64,000 bases of DNA from Prochlorococcus sp. AG-402-K22 (GCA_003216755.1 QCIJ01000004.1:1-64000), one strand, 5' to 3'; counted from the first letter of the stretch, positions 19,577 through 29,494 are shown. Numbers and translations are program-made. The notes: generated from the sequence alone by a model not told the origin.

Positions 19577-20668
19577 ATGCAGACAATCTCTCCAGAAATT
19601 ATATTTAGGGGAGATTATGCTTGGCAAAAATCTTTACCTCATATTACTAAATTAACTAAATTTCCATTAATTTTAGGTAGAGGTATTCATACCAATAATC
19701 TGAGAATTAAAATTTTTAACGATTTAAAAAATCAAAACCTCAATGTTACTTCTGCTAATTTGCAATTCGATTGTTGTTATGAAGACATTTCAAGAGTAAA
19801 GAATATTATTCTCAAGAATAATAATGATTCTGTTATCGCAGCTGGAGGTGGTAAAGTATTAGATTCAGGAAAATATATAGCGGAGTGTCTTAATATCCCT
19901 TGTATTACAGTTCCTCTTAGCGCCTCTACATGTGCAGGTTGGACAGCCTTATCGAATATTTATACAAAAGACGGCCAATTCATAAAAGATGTTGCGTTGG
20001 GATCTTGTCCAAAAATCCTTGTATACGACCATAAATTTATTCAAACAGCTCCATCTAGAACACTCGCTAGTGGCATAGCGGATGCTTTGGCAAAATGGTA
20101 TGAATCTTCAATAACAAGTTCAACAATAGAAGATGGTCTTGTTCAACAAGCTATTCAGATATCAAGAGTTTTAAGAGATCAACTATTAATAGATGGAGAA
20201 AAAGCATTTAAAAGTCAATTTGAAAATAATCCTTCTTGGCGAAATACTGTAGAAGCTTGTGGACTTACAGCAGGATTAGTTGGTGGCATTGGCGGAGAAA
20301 AGTGTAGGACCGCTGCAGCACATGCTATTCATAATGCAATTACTCAGATAATTACCCCAAATAAATTCTTACATGGTGAGATTGTTGGGGTTGGATTATT
20401 ATTGCAATTAAGACTAGAAGAAATAAAAAATAATAATAAATTAGCTGATCAATCAATTAAACAATTGTTGGTGCTTATGAAACAGTTGAATTTGCCAACT
20501 ACTATTGCAAAACTTGGAATAAATGTTTTTGAAAATAATAATTTAGAGAAAATTGCTGATTTTACTTGTCGAGATAAATCTGAGATTCACTTTTTGCCTT
20601 TTGAAATTCATAAACAAGACATAGCAGAGCTCATTGCGAATTTTGAACAACAAAAAATTAAAATTTAA
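19577..20668 (+). CDS. Glycerol dehydrogenase-like NAD-dependent metal alcohol dehydrogenase
   Basis: This 363-residue protein belongs to the GldA / dehydroquinate synthase-like superfamily. Visible features are the nucleotide-binding GGGKVLD near residue 92, the substrate/NAD region PLSASTCAGW near 113, and likely metal ligands: Asp in GIADALAKWYES near 170, His in AHAIHNA near 254 and His in FLHGEIVGVG near 270. The true substrate is unknown; glycerol is only the family name. It follows clpC by 15 bases and precedes an alpha/beta hydrolase by 8 bases. Confidence 0.82.
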   Translation: MQTISPEIIFRGDYAWQKSLPHITKLTKFPLILGRGIHTNNLRIKIFNDLKNQNLNVTSANLQFDCCYEDISRVKNIILKNNNDSVIAAGGGKVLDSGKYIAECLNIPCITVPLSASTCAGWTALSNIYTKDGQFIKDVALGSCPKILVYDHKFIQTAPSRTLASGIADALAKWYESSITSSTIEDGLVQQAIQISRVLRDQLLIDGEKAFKSQFENNPSWRNTVEACGLTAGLVGGIGGEKCRTAAAHAIHNAITQIITPNKFLHGEIVGVGLLLQLRLEEIKNNNKLADQSIKQLLVLMKQLNLPTTIAKLGINVFENNNLEKIADFTCRDKSEIHFLPFEIHKQDIAELIANFEQQKIKI

Positions 20669-20676
20669 ACATTTTT

Positions 20677-21591
20677 TTGACTAAAAACTATTTTGAAAAA
20701 TTAAATAATTTAAATGTAGAATTTTTTGAAAGTGCCAAATTGTCGCTACTAGACCCATTGGGTCTTTATTTGGCAAATGATGTTAAGTGGATAAAACTCA
20801 ATCAAAATTGGAACTCTTTAGATTTCCCAGTAGTTATTGGAGGAAAAGGTAAACCTATACTCCTTCTGCATGGATTTGACAGTAGTTTTTTAGAGTTTAG
20901 GAGAATATACAAATCATTAAAAAGAAATTTCCAAGTTGTAATTCCAGATCTGTTAGGTTTTGGTTTCAGTCCTAGGTGCGCAACAAATGAATACAATTCC
21001 TCTAAAATTATTGCGTATTTACTTGATCTCCTTGAGACCTTACAAATAAAAGAAAATCTAAATATTATTGGTGCCTCTATGGGAGGATCAACTGCTTTAA
21101 AACTTGCTTTTGAACTTTCTAATTCAATTGATAAAATTATCCTTTTATCTCCCGCCGGATTGTTCGGAAAACCTAAGAAAATTCCATTTCCTCTTAATCA
21201 AATTGGAGCCTCATTTCTAGGATTACCGCAGGTCAGGAAAAGTCTTTGTAGGCAAGCATTTGCTTTTCCAAATGAATGTGTTGGTGAGATGGAAGAGCAA
21301 ATTGCTTCAATTCATTTAGGTTGTAAAGGATGGAGGAATTCACTTGCATCATTTGCCAAAAGTGGAGGGTTTGCTGGAACACATAAATATATACAAAATA
21401 TCCCAATTAAAACAGTATGTGGAGAAAATGATCGTATTCTTGGAAAAAAAGAGATTAAAAATATAAGAAAAATTGAAAAATTAAATTTTGTAGGATTGCA
21501 AAATTGTGGTCATCTTCCTCATGTAGATCTACCATCATTATCTAGTAAAATCATCCAAGATTATTTTTTAGTAAAAAATTATCTAAATTAA
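20677..21591 (+). CDS. Alpha/beta hydrolase
   Basis: The 304-residue enzyme has an alpha/beta hydrolase core: oxyanion-type LHGFDSS near residue 65, the nucleophile elbow GASMGG near 130 with a central serine, and a late catalytic histidine in NCGHLPHVD near 275. The aspartate or glutamate acid is probably in the CGENDRILG turn near 250. The substrate is unknown. The start is a TTG at 20677; no closer ATG fits. The stop shares TTAA (21588-21591) with convergent cdsA. Confidence 0.82.
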   Translation: MTKNYFEKLNNLNVEFFESAKLSLLDPLGLYLANDVKWIKLNQNWNSLDFPVVIGGKGKPILLLHGFDSSFLEFRRIYKSLKRNFQVVIPDLLGFGFSPRCATNEYNSSKIIAYLLDLLETLQIKENLNIIGASMGGSTALKLAFELSNSIDKIILLSPAGLFGKPKKIPFPLNQIGASFLGLPQVRKSLCRQAFAFPNECVGEMEEQIASIHLGCKGWRNSLASFAKSGGFAGTHKYIQNIPIKTVCGENDRILGKKEIKNIRKIEKLNFVGLQNCGHLPHVDLPSLSSKIIQDYFLVKNYLN

Positions 21592-22445
21592 TTTAGATAC
21601 TTGAGAATTACAAAAATGTAAAATAAAATAGACGGTGTAAAGATATAACTGTCAATTCTATCAAGAATTCCTCCATGCCCTGGTAAAAAAGTTCCGGAAT
21701 CTTTTATTTTTGCATCTCTTTTCATCATTGATTCAATTAAATCTCCAACTAATGCCATAAGAGAAATTAAAATTCCATATAAAATTCCAACTAATAATGG
21801 ATTTTCCCAATTAAGTGAAAATGCAAAAAATATTGCTAATAAAATTGAACAGGATATTCCTCCAATTAAACCTTCTATAGTTTTGCTTGGAGATATTGGA
21901 GAAAGAGATGTTTTACCAAATGACTTCCCAATGAAATAAGAACCTATATCACTAGCTACAATTAAAAAACAAGAAGTTAAAGTTAAATGAAGACCTGAAG
22001 TATTTGATAGGTTTTCAAACGAAATAAAACCTGGATTAGAGATTATTATTACTGAATCTAATTCCCTTAACTTAATCCAGTAACTAGGTAAAAAACCTAA
22101 ATAGAATAAACCAAAAATAGAGGCTGCAATATCTGAAATGGTTCCAGGTTTTGGTTGCAAAAGTAACCATGTACATATTCCAACTGAACAGATAGGCAAA
22201 ATTGAATTTGATATTTCCCCTTCAAGCAAACCAACGGTTTCAAGATAAGTAAAAATTATAATAACGAAAGATGAAAATAATGTGGTTTTTGTAGCTGGTT
22301 TTATTCCTTTAAATTCTGCCATTCTAAAAAATTCCAATAATGCTAAATAAGTGAGCAAAGCTATTGCTAGTGTAAAAACCCATCCCCCCAGCAAAACAAC
22401 AATTAAGCCAAAAATTCCTATAAGTAATCCGCTTCTTAATCTCAT
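21588..22445 (-). CDS. cdsA: Phosphatidate cytidylyltransferase
   Basis: CdsA makes CDP-diacylglycerol from CTP and phosphatidic acid, the precursor of phosphatidylglycerol, which photosystems require. The 285-residue membrane protein has seven to eight hydrophobic segments. The family signature near the C-terminus (about residues 240-265) is complete: MKRDAKIKDSG followed by LPGHGGILDRIDS. The earlier SDIGSYFIG motif near 180 is also typical. It lies 15 bases downstream of the decarboxylase gene on the same strand. Confidence 0.93.
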   Translation of the reverse strand: MRLRSGLLIGIFGLIVVLLGGWVFTLAIALLTYLALLEFFRMAEFKGIKPATKTTLFSSFVIIIFTYLETVGLLEGEISNSILPICSVGICTWLLLQPKPGTISDIAASIFGLFYLGFLPSYWIKLRELDSVIIISNPGFISFENLSNTSGLHLTLTSCFLIVASDIGSYFIGKSFGKTSLSPISPSKTIEGLIGGISCSILLAIFFAFSLNWENPLLVGILYGILISLMALVGDLIESMMKRDAKIKDSGTFLPGHGGILDRIDSYIFTPSILFYIFVILKYLN

Positions 22446-22460
22446 GTCAAATTTATATCT

Positions 22461-23852
22461 TTATATCACTCTTATATTAAAATTTACCAGATCTTTGTTG
22501 CATAAACTTTGATTATTTATCCAATTAATCCTTGCCATGTCAATTTTTTCTCCAGGAACTAGTAGAGGTATCCCAGGAGGATAAGGGCAAATAATATCTC
22601 CAGATATTTTATTTAATGATTGCGAGAAAGGAATACTCCTAGTCTCACTTCTCCAAGCAATTCCAATTTCAATTTCGGGCGATTGAACTAATTTAAAGGG
22701 AGATTGAGGCACCTCAAAACTTTTTAATTTTTTGGAATTTAATAGAAATTTATTCCACAATTTTTCAAACAAATTAAGAAAATCTTTTTGATTTGCAAAT
22801 CCTAAGCAAAAAGTGAGAGTCATCATTTCTGGTAATTCAGCAATAAGACCATTTTTATAAAAAAATTTATCAGCAGTAAAACCATCAATTCCAACCTTAG
22901 AAGTATTTATCACAATTTTTAAGGGGTCTTGGGTTTCTATGAGAGGAATATTCTTTTGCATTAATGTTTTGTAGATACTTTTTGCCTCTAAAATTCTTTT
23001 TTGATATTTTGATAAACTTTTTTTATTAAGCCAGTCTTTAACAGACTCTTCACAAGAAGAAATTAATAAGGAACTTGGACTAGTAGTTTGCAACAAATCA
23101 ATACTCTTCATTAAATTATGTTCATTTACTAGATTCCCTTTGTACCAAAGTACAGCTGTTTGAGTTAAACCATTGAGTGACTTATGTAATGATTGAACGA
23201 CTAAATCAGCATTTAATGATAAAGCTGATTTTGGTAAATTAAGGTTTTCACAAAAAAGGAAATAAGAACCATGTGCTTCATCAACTAAAACAGGTAAATT
23301 ATTTTGATGACAAAGATCTATTAACGGCTCTAAATCTCCTGCATAACCTTGATAAGAGGGACTAACAAGAATTACCCCTACAATTTTATTCTCATTAAAA
23401 TTTAATTTTTTAAATACATTTTCTAACCAAATTTTTGTTATTGGTTTGTAATGACCCGTTTCTGAGGAAAATTCCAGGTCAAAGAATATTGGAACTATGT
23501 TCTGCATTGCACAGGTTTTTATAACACTTATATGAACATTTCTAGGCATCAGGATAGCTTCGCCAGGATTTGCTAATGCAATTACCGCTGATTGTATTAA
23601 TCCAGAAGCTCCATTAACTCCAAAAAAACAACCTTTCGCCTCAAATTTTTCAGCTAATTCTCTTTGAGATTTTGCAATTAATCCGCTTTGGGATATTGGT
23701 GACCCAATCTCTGGAAGTTCTGGTAAGTCCCAGTATCCAGGTGGATTTTTTAATAATTTCACTAATTTCTTTGGTAAAGCTGCCCCTCTGCTATGTGCGG
23801 GAAAGAAAAGTGACTTTAAAAACTTTTTAGTTAGAAAAGATGAAATCCTCAT
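22461..23852 (-). CDS. Orn/Lys/Arg decarboxylase family PLP enzyme
   Basis: This 463-residue fold-type I PLP enzyme resembles the short, wing-domain-free basic amino acid decarboxylases such as Bacillus SpeA/YaaO. Seen are the cofactor aspartate in VDEAHGSYF near residue 190, the Schiff-base lysine in QSLHKSLNG near 225 and the C-terminal domain ending in PYPPGIPLLVPGE. The usual N-terminal PGHKRG motif reads PAHSRG here. The substrate (arginine, lysine or ornithine) cannot be told from sequence. It may supply polyamine precursors. Confidence 0.8.
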   Translation of the reverse strand: MRISSFLTKKFLKSLFFPAHSRGAALPKKLVKLLKNPPGYWDLPELPEIGSPISQSGLIAKSQRELAEKFEAKGCFFGVNGASGLIQSAVIALANPGEAILMPRNVHISVIKTCAMQNIVPIFFDLEFSSETGHYKPITKIWLENVFKKLNFNENKIVGVILVSPSYQGYAGDLEPLIDLCHQNNLPVLVDEAHGSYFLFCENLNLPKSALSLNADLVVQSLHKSLNGLTQTAVLWYKGNLVNEHNLMKSIDLLQTTSPSSLLISSCEESVKDWLNKKSLSKYQKRILEAKSIYKTLMQKNIPLIETQDPLKIVINTSKVGIDGFTADKFFYKNGLIAELPEMMTLTFCLGFANQKDFLNLFEKLWNKFLLNSKKLKSFEVPQSPFKLVQSPEIEIGIAWRSETRSIPFSQSLNKISGDIICPYPPGIPLLVPGEKIDMARINWINNQSLCNKDLVNFNIRVI

Positions 23853-23916
23853 AAAGTACTAATAAGGAATATAGAATATGCTGAATGAGATTCTTCTTTG
23901 ATTTTTTTTAAAATTA

Positions 23917-25575
23917 ATGACAAAAAGTTATTCGAAATACTCTGCAAAAAGTGATTTAATTTGGTTGCTTTTGAGACCATGGATTTTTATACCAAGAGTT
24001 TTATATATCCTTTTAACTTTTATTTTTCTTTTTTTAAGGCTACTTTTTCAAGGTAACAGTAAAAATAAAAATGTACAGAAAAATATCTCAAAATACCTCT
24101 TTGATGTAATAACTGATTTAGGACCATGTTTTATAAAATTAGGACAGGCACTTTCAACTAGACCAGACCTTGTTAGGCAAGACTGGCTTACAGAATTAAC
24201 AAACTTACAAGATAATCTTCCACCATTTGACCATAAAATTGCTTTAAAAATAATTGAAGATGAACTTGGTTCACCTGCTCAAGAATTATTTGATGAGTTT
24301 CCAGATAGTCCTATTGCTTCAGCAAGTTTGGGACAAGTCTACAAAGCAAAAACAAAAAATAATTCTTATCTAGCTGTAAAGGTCCAGAGGCCCAATTTGT
24401 ATTTTCTTATAAGGAGAGATGTTGTTATTTTGAGGCTTTTAGCGACTTTTTTTTCCCCTTTTTTACCATTAAATATTGGTGTCGGAATCGGAGAAATAAT
24501 AGATGAATTTGGAAAAGCACTTTTTGATGAAATTGACTATGAAAAAGAGGGTGAAAATGCCTTAAAGTTTGCAGATTTTTTCAAAAATAATCCCAACGTT
24601 TTTGTCCCTAAATTAGAGAAATCTTTTTCTTCCAAATTGATTATCACAACTTCTTGGATTGATGGAGTCAAATTAAGAGATAGAGCTTTATTGGAGCAGA
24701 ATAACTTAATACCTGCTTCTTTTATAAAAACTTGTGTAATAAGTGGTCTTCAACAATTATTTGAATATGGATATTTTCATGCAGACCCACACCCTGGCAA
24801 TATGTTTGCTTTAAAAGGAGGAAACGCAGATAGTGGAAATTTAGCTTATGTTGATTTTGGAATGATGGATACAATTACAAATTCAGATAGACTTACTCTT
24901 ATTAAGGCAATTGTTCACATAATAAATGAAGAATATTTTCTTCTCGCAAAAGATTTCCAGAAATTAGGTTTTTTAACCAAAGATCAAGACCTTCAAAAAC
25001 TTGTTGCACCTTTAAAAGAAGTTCTAGGGGGATCCTTAAATGCTGAGGTAGGAAATTTTAATCTAAAAAACGTAACTGATAAATTTTCAAAACTAATGTA
25101 TTCTTATCCATTTAGAGTACCTAGTAGATTTGCATTAATAATTAGAGCAGTTGTTAGTCAAGAAGGTTTAGCATTAAGACTAGATCCTGAATTTAAAATA
25201 TTAAACATCGCATACCCTTACATAGCGAAAAAACTTCTTACGGATAATTCTGAAGAGATTTTAGAAATTCTTTTAGAAGTTGTTTTTGATAATAATGGTA
25301 GGATTCAAATAGAAAAAGTTGAAAGTTTATTGAATATTTTATTTAAAGATTCTGAAAATATTAATTCAGATCTTATCCCTGTGGCTAACGCAGGTTTGAA
25401 ATTATTTGTAAGTAAGAGGGGATCTGAAGTTCGGAAGAATCTTCTTTTAAGCCTTATCAAAGATGACAAATTAGAATTTACTGATGCAAAAAAACTCTTA
25501 GATTTAATTAGAGATACTTTTAGCCCTTTTAATATTGCAATAAGTGCAGTTCAAAATATTATTTCTCCAGTTTAG
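23917..25575 (+). CDS. ABC1/UbiB-family atypical kinase
   Basis: The 552-residue protein has the ABC1 hallmarks: KLGQALSTRPDL (KxGQ motif) near residue 75, the alanine-rich ASLGQVYKAK near 132, VKVQRP near 150 with the ATP lysine, HADPHPGN near 288 and the metal-binding VDFGMM near 312. Two hydrophobic N-terminal stretches (about residues 15-45) suggest membrane association. In cyanobacteria and plastids such kinases are linked to prenylquinone and tocopherol metabolism and plastoglobule-like lipids. It is divergent from the decarboxylase over 64 bases. Confidence 0.88.
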   Translation: MTKSYSKYSAKSDLIWLLLRPWIFIPRVLYILLTFIFLFLRLLFQGNSKNKNVQKNISKYLFDVITDLGPCFIKLGQALSTRPDLVRQDWLTELTNLQDNLPPFDHKIALKIIEDELGSPAQELFDEFPDSPIASASLGQVYKAKTKNNSYLAVKVQRPNLYFLIRRDVVILRLLATFFSPFLPLNIGVGIGEIIDEFGKALFDEIDYEKEGENALKFADFFKNNPNVFVPKLEKSFSSKLIITTSWIDGVKLRDRALLEQNNLIPASFIKTCVISGLQQLFEYGYFHADPHPGNMFALKGGNADSGNLAYVDFGMMDTITNSDRLTLIKAIVHIINEEYFLLAKDFQKLGFLTKDQDLQKLVAPLKEVLGGSLNAEVGNFNLKNVTDKFSKLMYSYPFRVPSRFALIIRAVVSQEGLALRLDPEFKILNIAYPYIAKKLLTDNSEEILEILLEVVFDNNGRIQIEKVESLLNILFKDSENINSDLIPVANAGLKLFVSKRGSEVRKNLLLSLIKDDKLEFTDAKKLLDLIRDTFSPFNIAISAVQNIISPV

Positions 25576-25645
25576 TTATTTACAACATATAAATTTGCTT
25601 ATGAATTTTAATTGTTTAAAATAAAACAGATATATTTTAATAAAA

Positions 25646-25687
25646 ATGATTAGTCAAATACTTCATAAATTTGAAAATATAGAATGA
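25646..25687 (+). CDS. Possible 13-codon leader peptide overlapping the HTH gene
   Basis: An ATG at 25646 opens a 13-residue reading frame (MISQILHKFENIE) whose TGA stop at 25685-25687 overlaps the ATG of the HTH gene at 25684-25686 in an ATGA junction. Such a layout would let ribosomes finishing the short peptide restart on the HTH gene. Composition is too short to test and it may be chance. Confidence 0.25.
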   Translation: MISQILHKFENIE

Positions 25688-26178
25688 ATATTTTGAAAAA
25701 ATATTTTTTATTTAATAAAAAAATTGAAAATAATAAGATCCTGAATTATGAATTGGTTGATAATTATAAAGAAATTGCGAAATTAGTAAAAGAAGCAAGA
25801 ATCCAACAAAATCTAACAATACAAGAATTATCAAAGATTTCAAAAATACCTGAACAGACTATAAATTCTATTGAAAACAATACAAAAAATATTAGACCAA
25901 AGTTTCCCTTTATAAGATCCATTTTAATAAAACTAGAGGAATGCTTAATATTAAAAAAAAATACGTTAGTAAAATTAGCAACCAGAGAAAGAGCAAATTT
26001 TAAGAAAGAAAAACCAAATATCCTCATAAGTAAATTTGACCTTATTAATACTTGGCAGGGTACTCTATTATATTTTTTTATATTAATAATTACTATATTT
26101 ATTTTAAAAAGATATTTTATTTTAAATGTGCATATTATTGAAATTCAAAATATTGAAAATCAAAATATAGAAAAATAA
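25684..26178 (+). CDS. Membrane-anchored HTH protein with a RodZ-like N-terminal domain
   Basis: The 164-residue protein has a helix-turn-helix of the RodZ/HTH_25 kind at about residues 31-85 (LVKEARIQQNLTIQELSKIS, then PEQTINSIEN), a basic linker, and one transmembrane helix at about 126-143. Only about 20 residues follow, ending in an imperfect IQNIENQNIE repeat, so the large periplasmic domain of classical RodZ is absent. It could act in cell-shape organisation or as a membrane-tethered regulator. It is followed after 13 bases by the convergent malQ gene. Confidence 0.72.
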   Translation: MNILKKYFLFNKKIENNKILNYELVDNYKEIAKLVKEARIQQNLTIQELSKISKIPEQTINSIENNTKNIRPKFPFIRSILIKLEECLILKKNTLVKLATRERANFKKEKPNILISKFDLINTWQGTLLYFFILIITIFILKRYFILNVHIIEIQNIENQNIEK

Positions 26179-26191
26179 ACTTTAAAAATTC

Positions 26192-27712
26192 CTATTTCCT
26201 AGTTCTTCCTAATTTATTTCCTAGCTCACTAAAAATCTTAATATTGTCTTCAATTTCTTCTAATGGTCGATTTAACTTCCATTTCCAGTTATTTTTTGTT
26301 GTGCCAGGTATATTTAATCTACTTGAGTCATCTAGAGATAATATATCTTGTATTGGAGCGATAAAGAGATTAGCATCTGTTTTCATACCAATTTCAATTA
26401 AACTCCATGAAGGATTTCCTGAAAATTTATACTCATCTCTTATTCTTTTTTTAGAGTTACTTTCTAAAGAATCCCACCATGATATAGAAGTAGAGTTGTC
26501 ATGTGTTCCTGTATAAACAACCCAATTTTCTCCATTTATATTCCTAGGTAGATATGGGTTATCTTTGTTGCCATCAAAAGCGAATTGTAAGATTTTCATT
26601 CCAGGGAGTTTAAAATTTTCCCTTAATTTTTCTACATCTGGGGTTATTACTCCCAAATCCTCCGCGATAATTGGTAAATATTCTGTCCCTAAATCAATTT
26701 TTAGTTTATTTAATAAAGATCTCCCTGGAGAACTTATCCATTTTCCATGAATTGCTGTTTTAGAATTGCCATTAACTCTCCAGTAACCAGCTAAGCCTCT
26801 GAAATGATCAAATCTCAACAGGTCCATAAGTTCAAATTGCCTTCTAAATCTGTTCCTCCACCAATAGAAATTAGTATTTTTATGTTTTGACCAAAAGTAA
26901 GTAGGGGTTCCCCATAATTGTCCTGTAGATGAAAAATAATCAGGCGGTACACCACTCTGAAATATTAAAGCTCCATTTTTAAAAATTGAAAATAGTGATT
27001 TATTACTCCATACATCAGCGCTGTCCCAAGAAACATAAAATGGCAAATCTCCTATTAAATTAACATTACATAATTTTGCAAAGTTTTTAATATCTTTCCA
27101 TTGGTTATCTAAATGCCACTGTATTAATTTTTTAATAAGTATTTTTTCACTATTTTTCTTAATCCATAATTTTAAAAACTTGTTGTTTTTTAATTTAAAT
27201 TCTTTAGGCCATTCCCACCAGGGCATCATATTAAACTCTTCCCTGATTACAGTAAATGTTGAATAATCTTCGACCCAATAATTCTCACTTGTCCATTTAT
27301 AAAAATCAAGTTTTCTCTCTTCAGATTGAGAACTCCACCCTTGCAAAAGGAGGTCACCTAATTTTTCCGAATAAGCATCAGCTACATCAAAATCAAAATT
27401 ATCCTCATTCTGATTTGTAAGTCCTAATTCTTCTTTTTTTGAAATAAAGATAAAACCTTTCTCTATTAAATCATCCATATCAAGAAACCATGGGTTTAGT
27501 GCAAAACTTGATGGTGAACTATATGGAGAACCTGTAGAGTCTGTGGGTGTAATGGGTAAAATTTGCCAGTATTCAATCCCATGCTTTTCAAGCTTTTTTA
27601 TCCATTCTTTAGTCCCTTTGCCAAAAGTTCCGCACACTTCTCCTCCAGGGATACATGAAGGATGCATGAGTATGCCTAGTGATTTTTTTTTAAGAACTTT
27701 TTGTTTAGACAT
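26192..27712 (-). CDS. malQ: 4-alpha-glucanotransferase (amylomaltase, GH77)
   Basis: This enzyme rearranges maltodextrins by disproportionation during glycogen breakdown and recycling. The 506-residue GH77 barrel shows RFDHFRGLAGYW with the nucleophile aspartate near residue 295, IAEDLG with the acid/base glutamate near 343, and GTHDNST near 396. The N-terminal HPSCIPGGEVCGTFG region is typical of plant and cyanobacterial D-enzyme. It is divergent from prs over 257 bases; that gap is very AT-rich and shows no hairpin or gene I can support. Confidence 0.93.
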   Translation of the reverse strand: MSKQKVLKKKSLGILMHPSCIPGGEVCGTFGKGTKEWIKKLEKHGIEYWQILPITPTDSTGSPYSSPSSFALNPWFLDMDDLIEKGFIFISKKEELGLTNQNEDNFDFDVADAYSEKLGDLLLQGWSSQSEERKLDFYKWTSENYWVEDYSTFTVIREEFNMMPWWEWPKEFKLKNNKFLKLWIKKNSEKILIKKLIQWHLDNQWKDIKNFAKLCNVNLIGDLPFYVSWDSADVWSNKSLFSIFKNGALIFQSGVPPDYFSSTGQLWGTPTYFWSKHKNTNFYWWRNRFRRQFELMDLLRFDHFRGLAGYWRVNGNSKTAIHGKWISSPGRSLLNKLKIDLGTEYLPIIAEDLGVITPDVEKLRENFKLPGMKILQFAFDGNKDNPYLPRNINGENWVVYTGTHDNSTSISWWDSLESNSKKRIRDEYKFSGNPSWSLIEIGMKTDANLFIAPIQDILSLDDSSRLNIPGTTKNNWKWKLNRPLEEIEDNIKIFSELGNKLGRTRK

Positions 27713-27969
27713 GGGTTTAATTTAAATTTTATTATTTACAATCCAAATGTTATTAATTCTCTAAATTCAACCATATATAAATTTTTTTTAATTGACAAAT
27801 AATAATCCAAGTATTTTTTGAATAAATTTAAATAAAATTCTACTTTTAATCTAATTCAAATAATGTTTTGTGATAAGAAGATATGACTTTTGAAATGATC
27901 TATTGATTATTTTTTGCGAAAATCACATAAACGACTACGATAAGTATATAGTTTTATATTGCTAATTTC

Positions 27970-28965
27970 GTGACTAGTTTTATCACGGCAGTGCAGAATA
28001 AAGAATCTAAGTTTAATCTAACTAATAGTAGATTAAGGTTAGTAACTGGAACAACAAATCCTAAATTAGCTGAAGAAATTGCATCCTACTTAGGGATTGC
28101 TAATGTACCGTTAATATCCAAAAAATTTGCCGATGGAGAACTTTATGTTCAGATTCAGCAATCAATTAGAGGTTGCGATGTATTCCTAGTACAACCCACA
28201 TGCGCTCCTGTGAATGATAGTTTAATGGAATTAATGATTATGGTGGATGCTTGCAAGAGGGCATCAGCGAGACAAATAACAGCTGTTATCCCATATTATG
28301 GCTATGCGAGGGCAGATAGAAAGACTTCGGGTAGAGAGTCTATAACTGCAAAGCTCACTGCTAATTTGCTCGAGAAATCAGGAGTAGATAGAGTTCTTGC
28401 TATGGATTTGCATTCAGCACAAATACAAGGTTATTTCGACATACCATGCGATCATATTTATGGGTCACCTGTCTTAATTGATTATTTAGAAACTTTAAAT
28501 TTAGATGAAGTTGTTGTTGTTTCTCCTGATGTGGGGGGTGTTGCCAGAGCAAGAGCATTTGCAAAACAAATGAAAGATGCCCCTTTAGCAATAATTGACA
28601 AAAGAAGAGCAGCTCATAACATTGCTGAAAGTTTAACAGTCATTGGAGAAGTTAAGGGTAAAACAGCTATTCTCATAGACGATATGATAGATACTGGAGG
28701 TACAATCTGTTCCGGTGCGAGTTTATTAAAACGAGAAGGGGCTAAGAGAATATTCGCTTGTGCTTCACATGCTGTATTTTCTCCTCCTTCTTATGAAAGA
28801 TTAAGTTCTGATGATTTATTCGAACAAGTTATTGTGACAAACAGCATACCGGTTCTTGTTAAAAATAATTTTCCACAGTTAAAAGTCCTTTCCGTTGCAA
28901 ATATGCTTGGTGAAGCTATTTGGAGAATCCATGAAGAAAGTTCTGTAAGTTCAATGTTTAGGTAA
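27970..28965 (+). CDS. prs: Ribose-phosphate diphosphokinase (PRPP synthetase)
   Basis: Prs makes phosphoribosyl pyrophosphate from ribose 5-phosphate and ATP for purine, pyrimidine, histidine, tryptophan and NAD synthesis. The 331-residue class I enzyme has YARADRKTSGRE near residue 116, SPDVGGVARARAFAK near 183 and the PRPP-binding loop IDDMIDTGGT near 237. The start is GTG 27970; about 20 residues precede the usual core. Candidate TATA-like -10 boxes (TATAGT 27947-27952, TATATT 27955-27960) lie just upstream but lack a convincing -35. Confidence 0.94.
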   Translation: MTSFITAVQNKESKFNLTNSRLRLVTGTTNPKLAEEIASYLGIANVPLISKKFADGELYVQIQQSIRGCDVFLVQPTCAPVNDSLMELMIMVDACKRASARQITAVIPYYGYARADRKTSGRESITAKLTANLLEKSGVDRVLAMDLHSAQIQGYFDIPCDHIYGSPVLIDYLETLNLDEVVVVSPDVGGVARARAFAKQMKDAPLAIIDKRRAAHNIAESLTVIGEVKGKTAILIDDMIDTGGTICSGASLLKREGAKRIFACASHAVFSPPSYERLSSDDLFEQVIVTNSIPVLVKNNFPQLKVLSVANMLGEAIWRIHEESSVSSMFR

Positions 28966-28980
28966 GAAATTTTTATTAAT

Positions 28981-29439
28981 TTAATTTTCCAGTTTTTCTA
29001 TTTTCATATTTCTTTCCAATTCAATATCGTATAATTTTTTTTCCTTTTCGGGTACATTATCAGGACAATTCTTTAAAGCGGCTCCAATTAAATTTAATTT
29101 CACTTGATACTGTAAATATAGAAGATCTACTTTTTGTATTTCATTTCTCTCAGTTATTTCCCCGCCATGTTTTTGTTGGATAACAGAACTAAATATTGTA
29201 GTGACAACATCTAATGTTTTTGAAAAATCCAGATCATAAACATTGTTCGTTGCTGTACATAGGTATGCCATACCTATTTTTTGATAGAAAATTAGGTCTT
29301 CTTGAGTAGCAGCAATAAAATTTTTTTCTGCTTTAATTTGTTTATTTATTGTACCAATTTCAAAAAGTGTTATGGATAAAAAGAGGCTAATGCCTAAAAA
29401 TTTAAGAATTCTTTTTGAATAGTAATTAATATCCATCAA
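28981..29439 (-). CDS. Unknown protein with N-terminal membrane segment or signal peptide
   Basis: Not recognised. The 152-residue product has a basic N-terminus and a hydrophobic helix (about residues 12-30), then a mostly helical hydrophilic domain with Cys61 and Cys125, which could form one disulfide outside the cytoplasm. It ends in a charged Glu/Lys-rich tail. It ends 15 bases from the convergent prs gene and lies 55 bases downstream of another unknown gene on the same strand. Base composition matches the neighbours, so it is probably a lineage-specific resident gene. Confidence 0.65.
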   Translation of the reverse strand: MMDINYYSKRILKFLGISLFLSITLFEIGTINKQIKAEKNFIAATQEDLIFYQKIGMAYLCTATNNVYDLDFSKTLDVVTTIFSSVIQQKHGGEITERNEIQKVDLLYLQYQVKLNLIGAALKNCPDNVPEKEKKLYDIELERNMKIEKLEN

Positions 29440-29494
29440 CTATTAATATTTACTATTAAGATAACATTTCTTTGATATTAATTGATAAAAGTAC

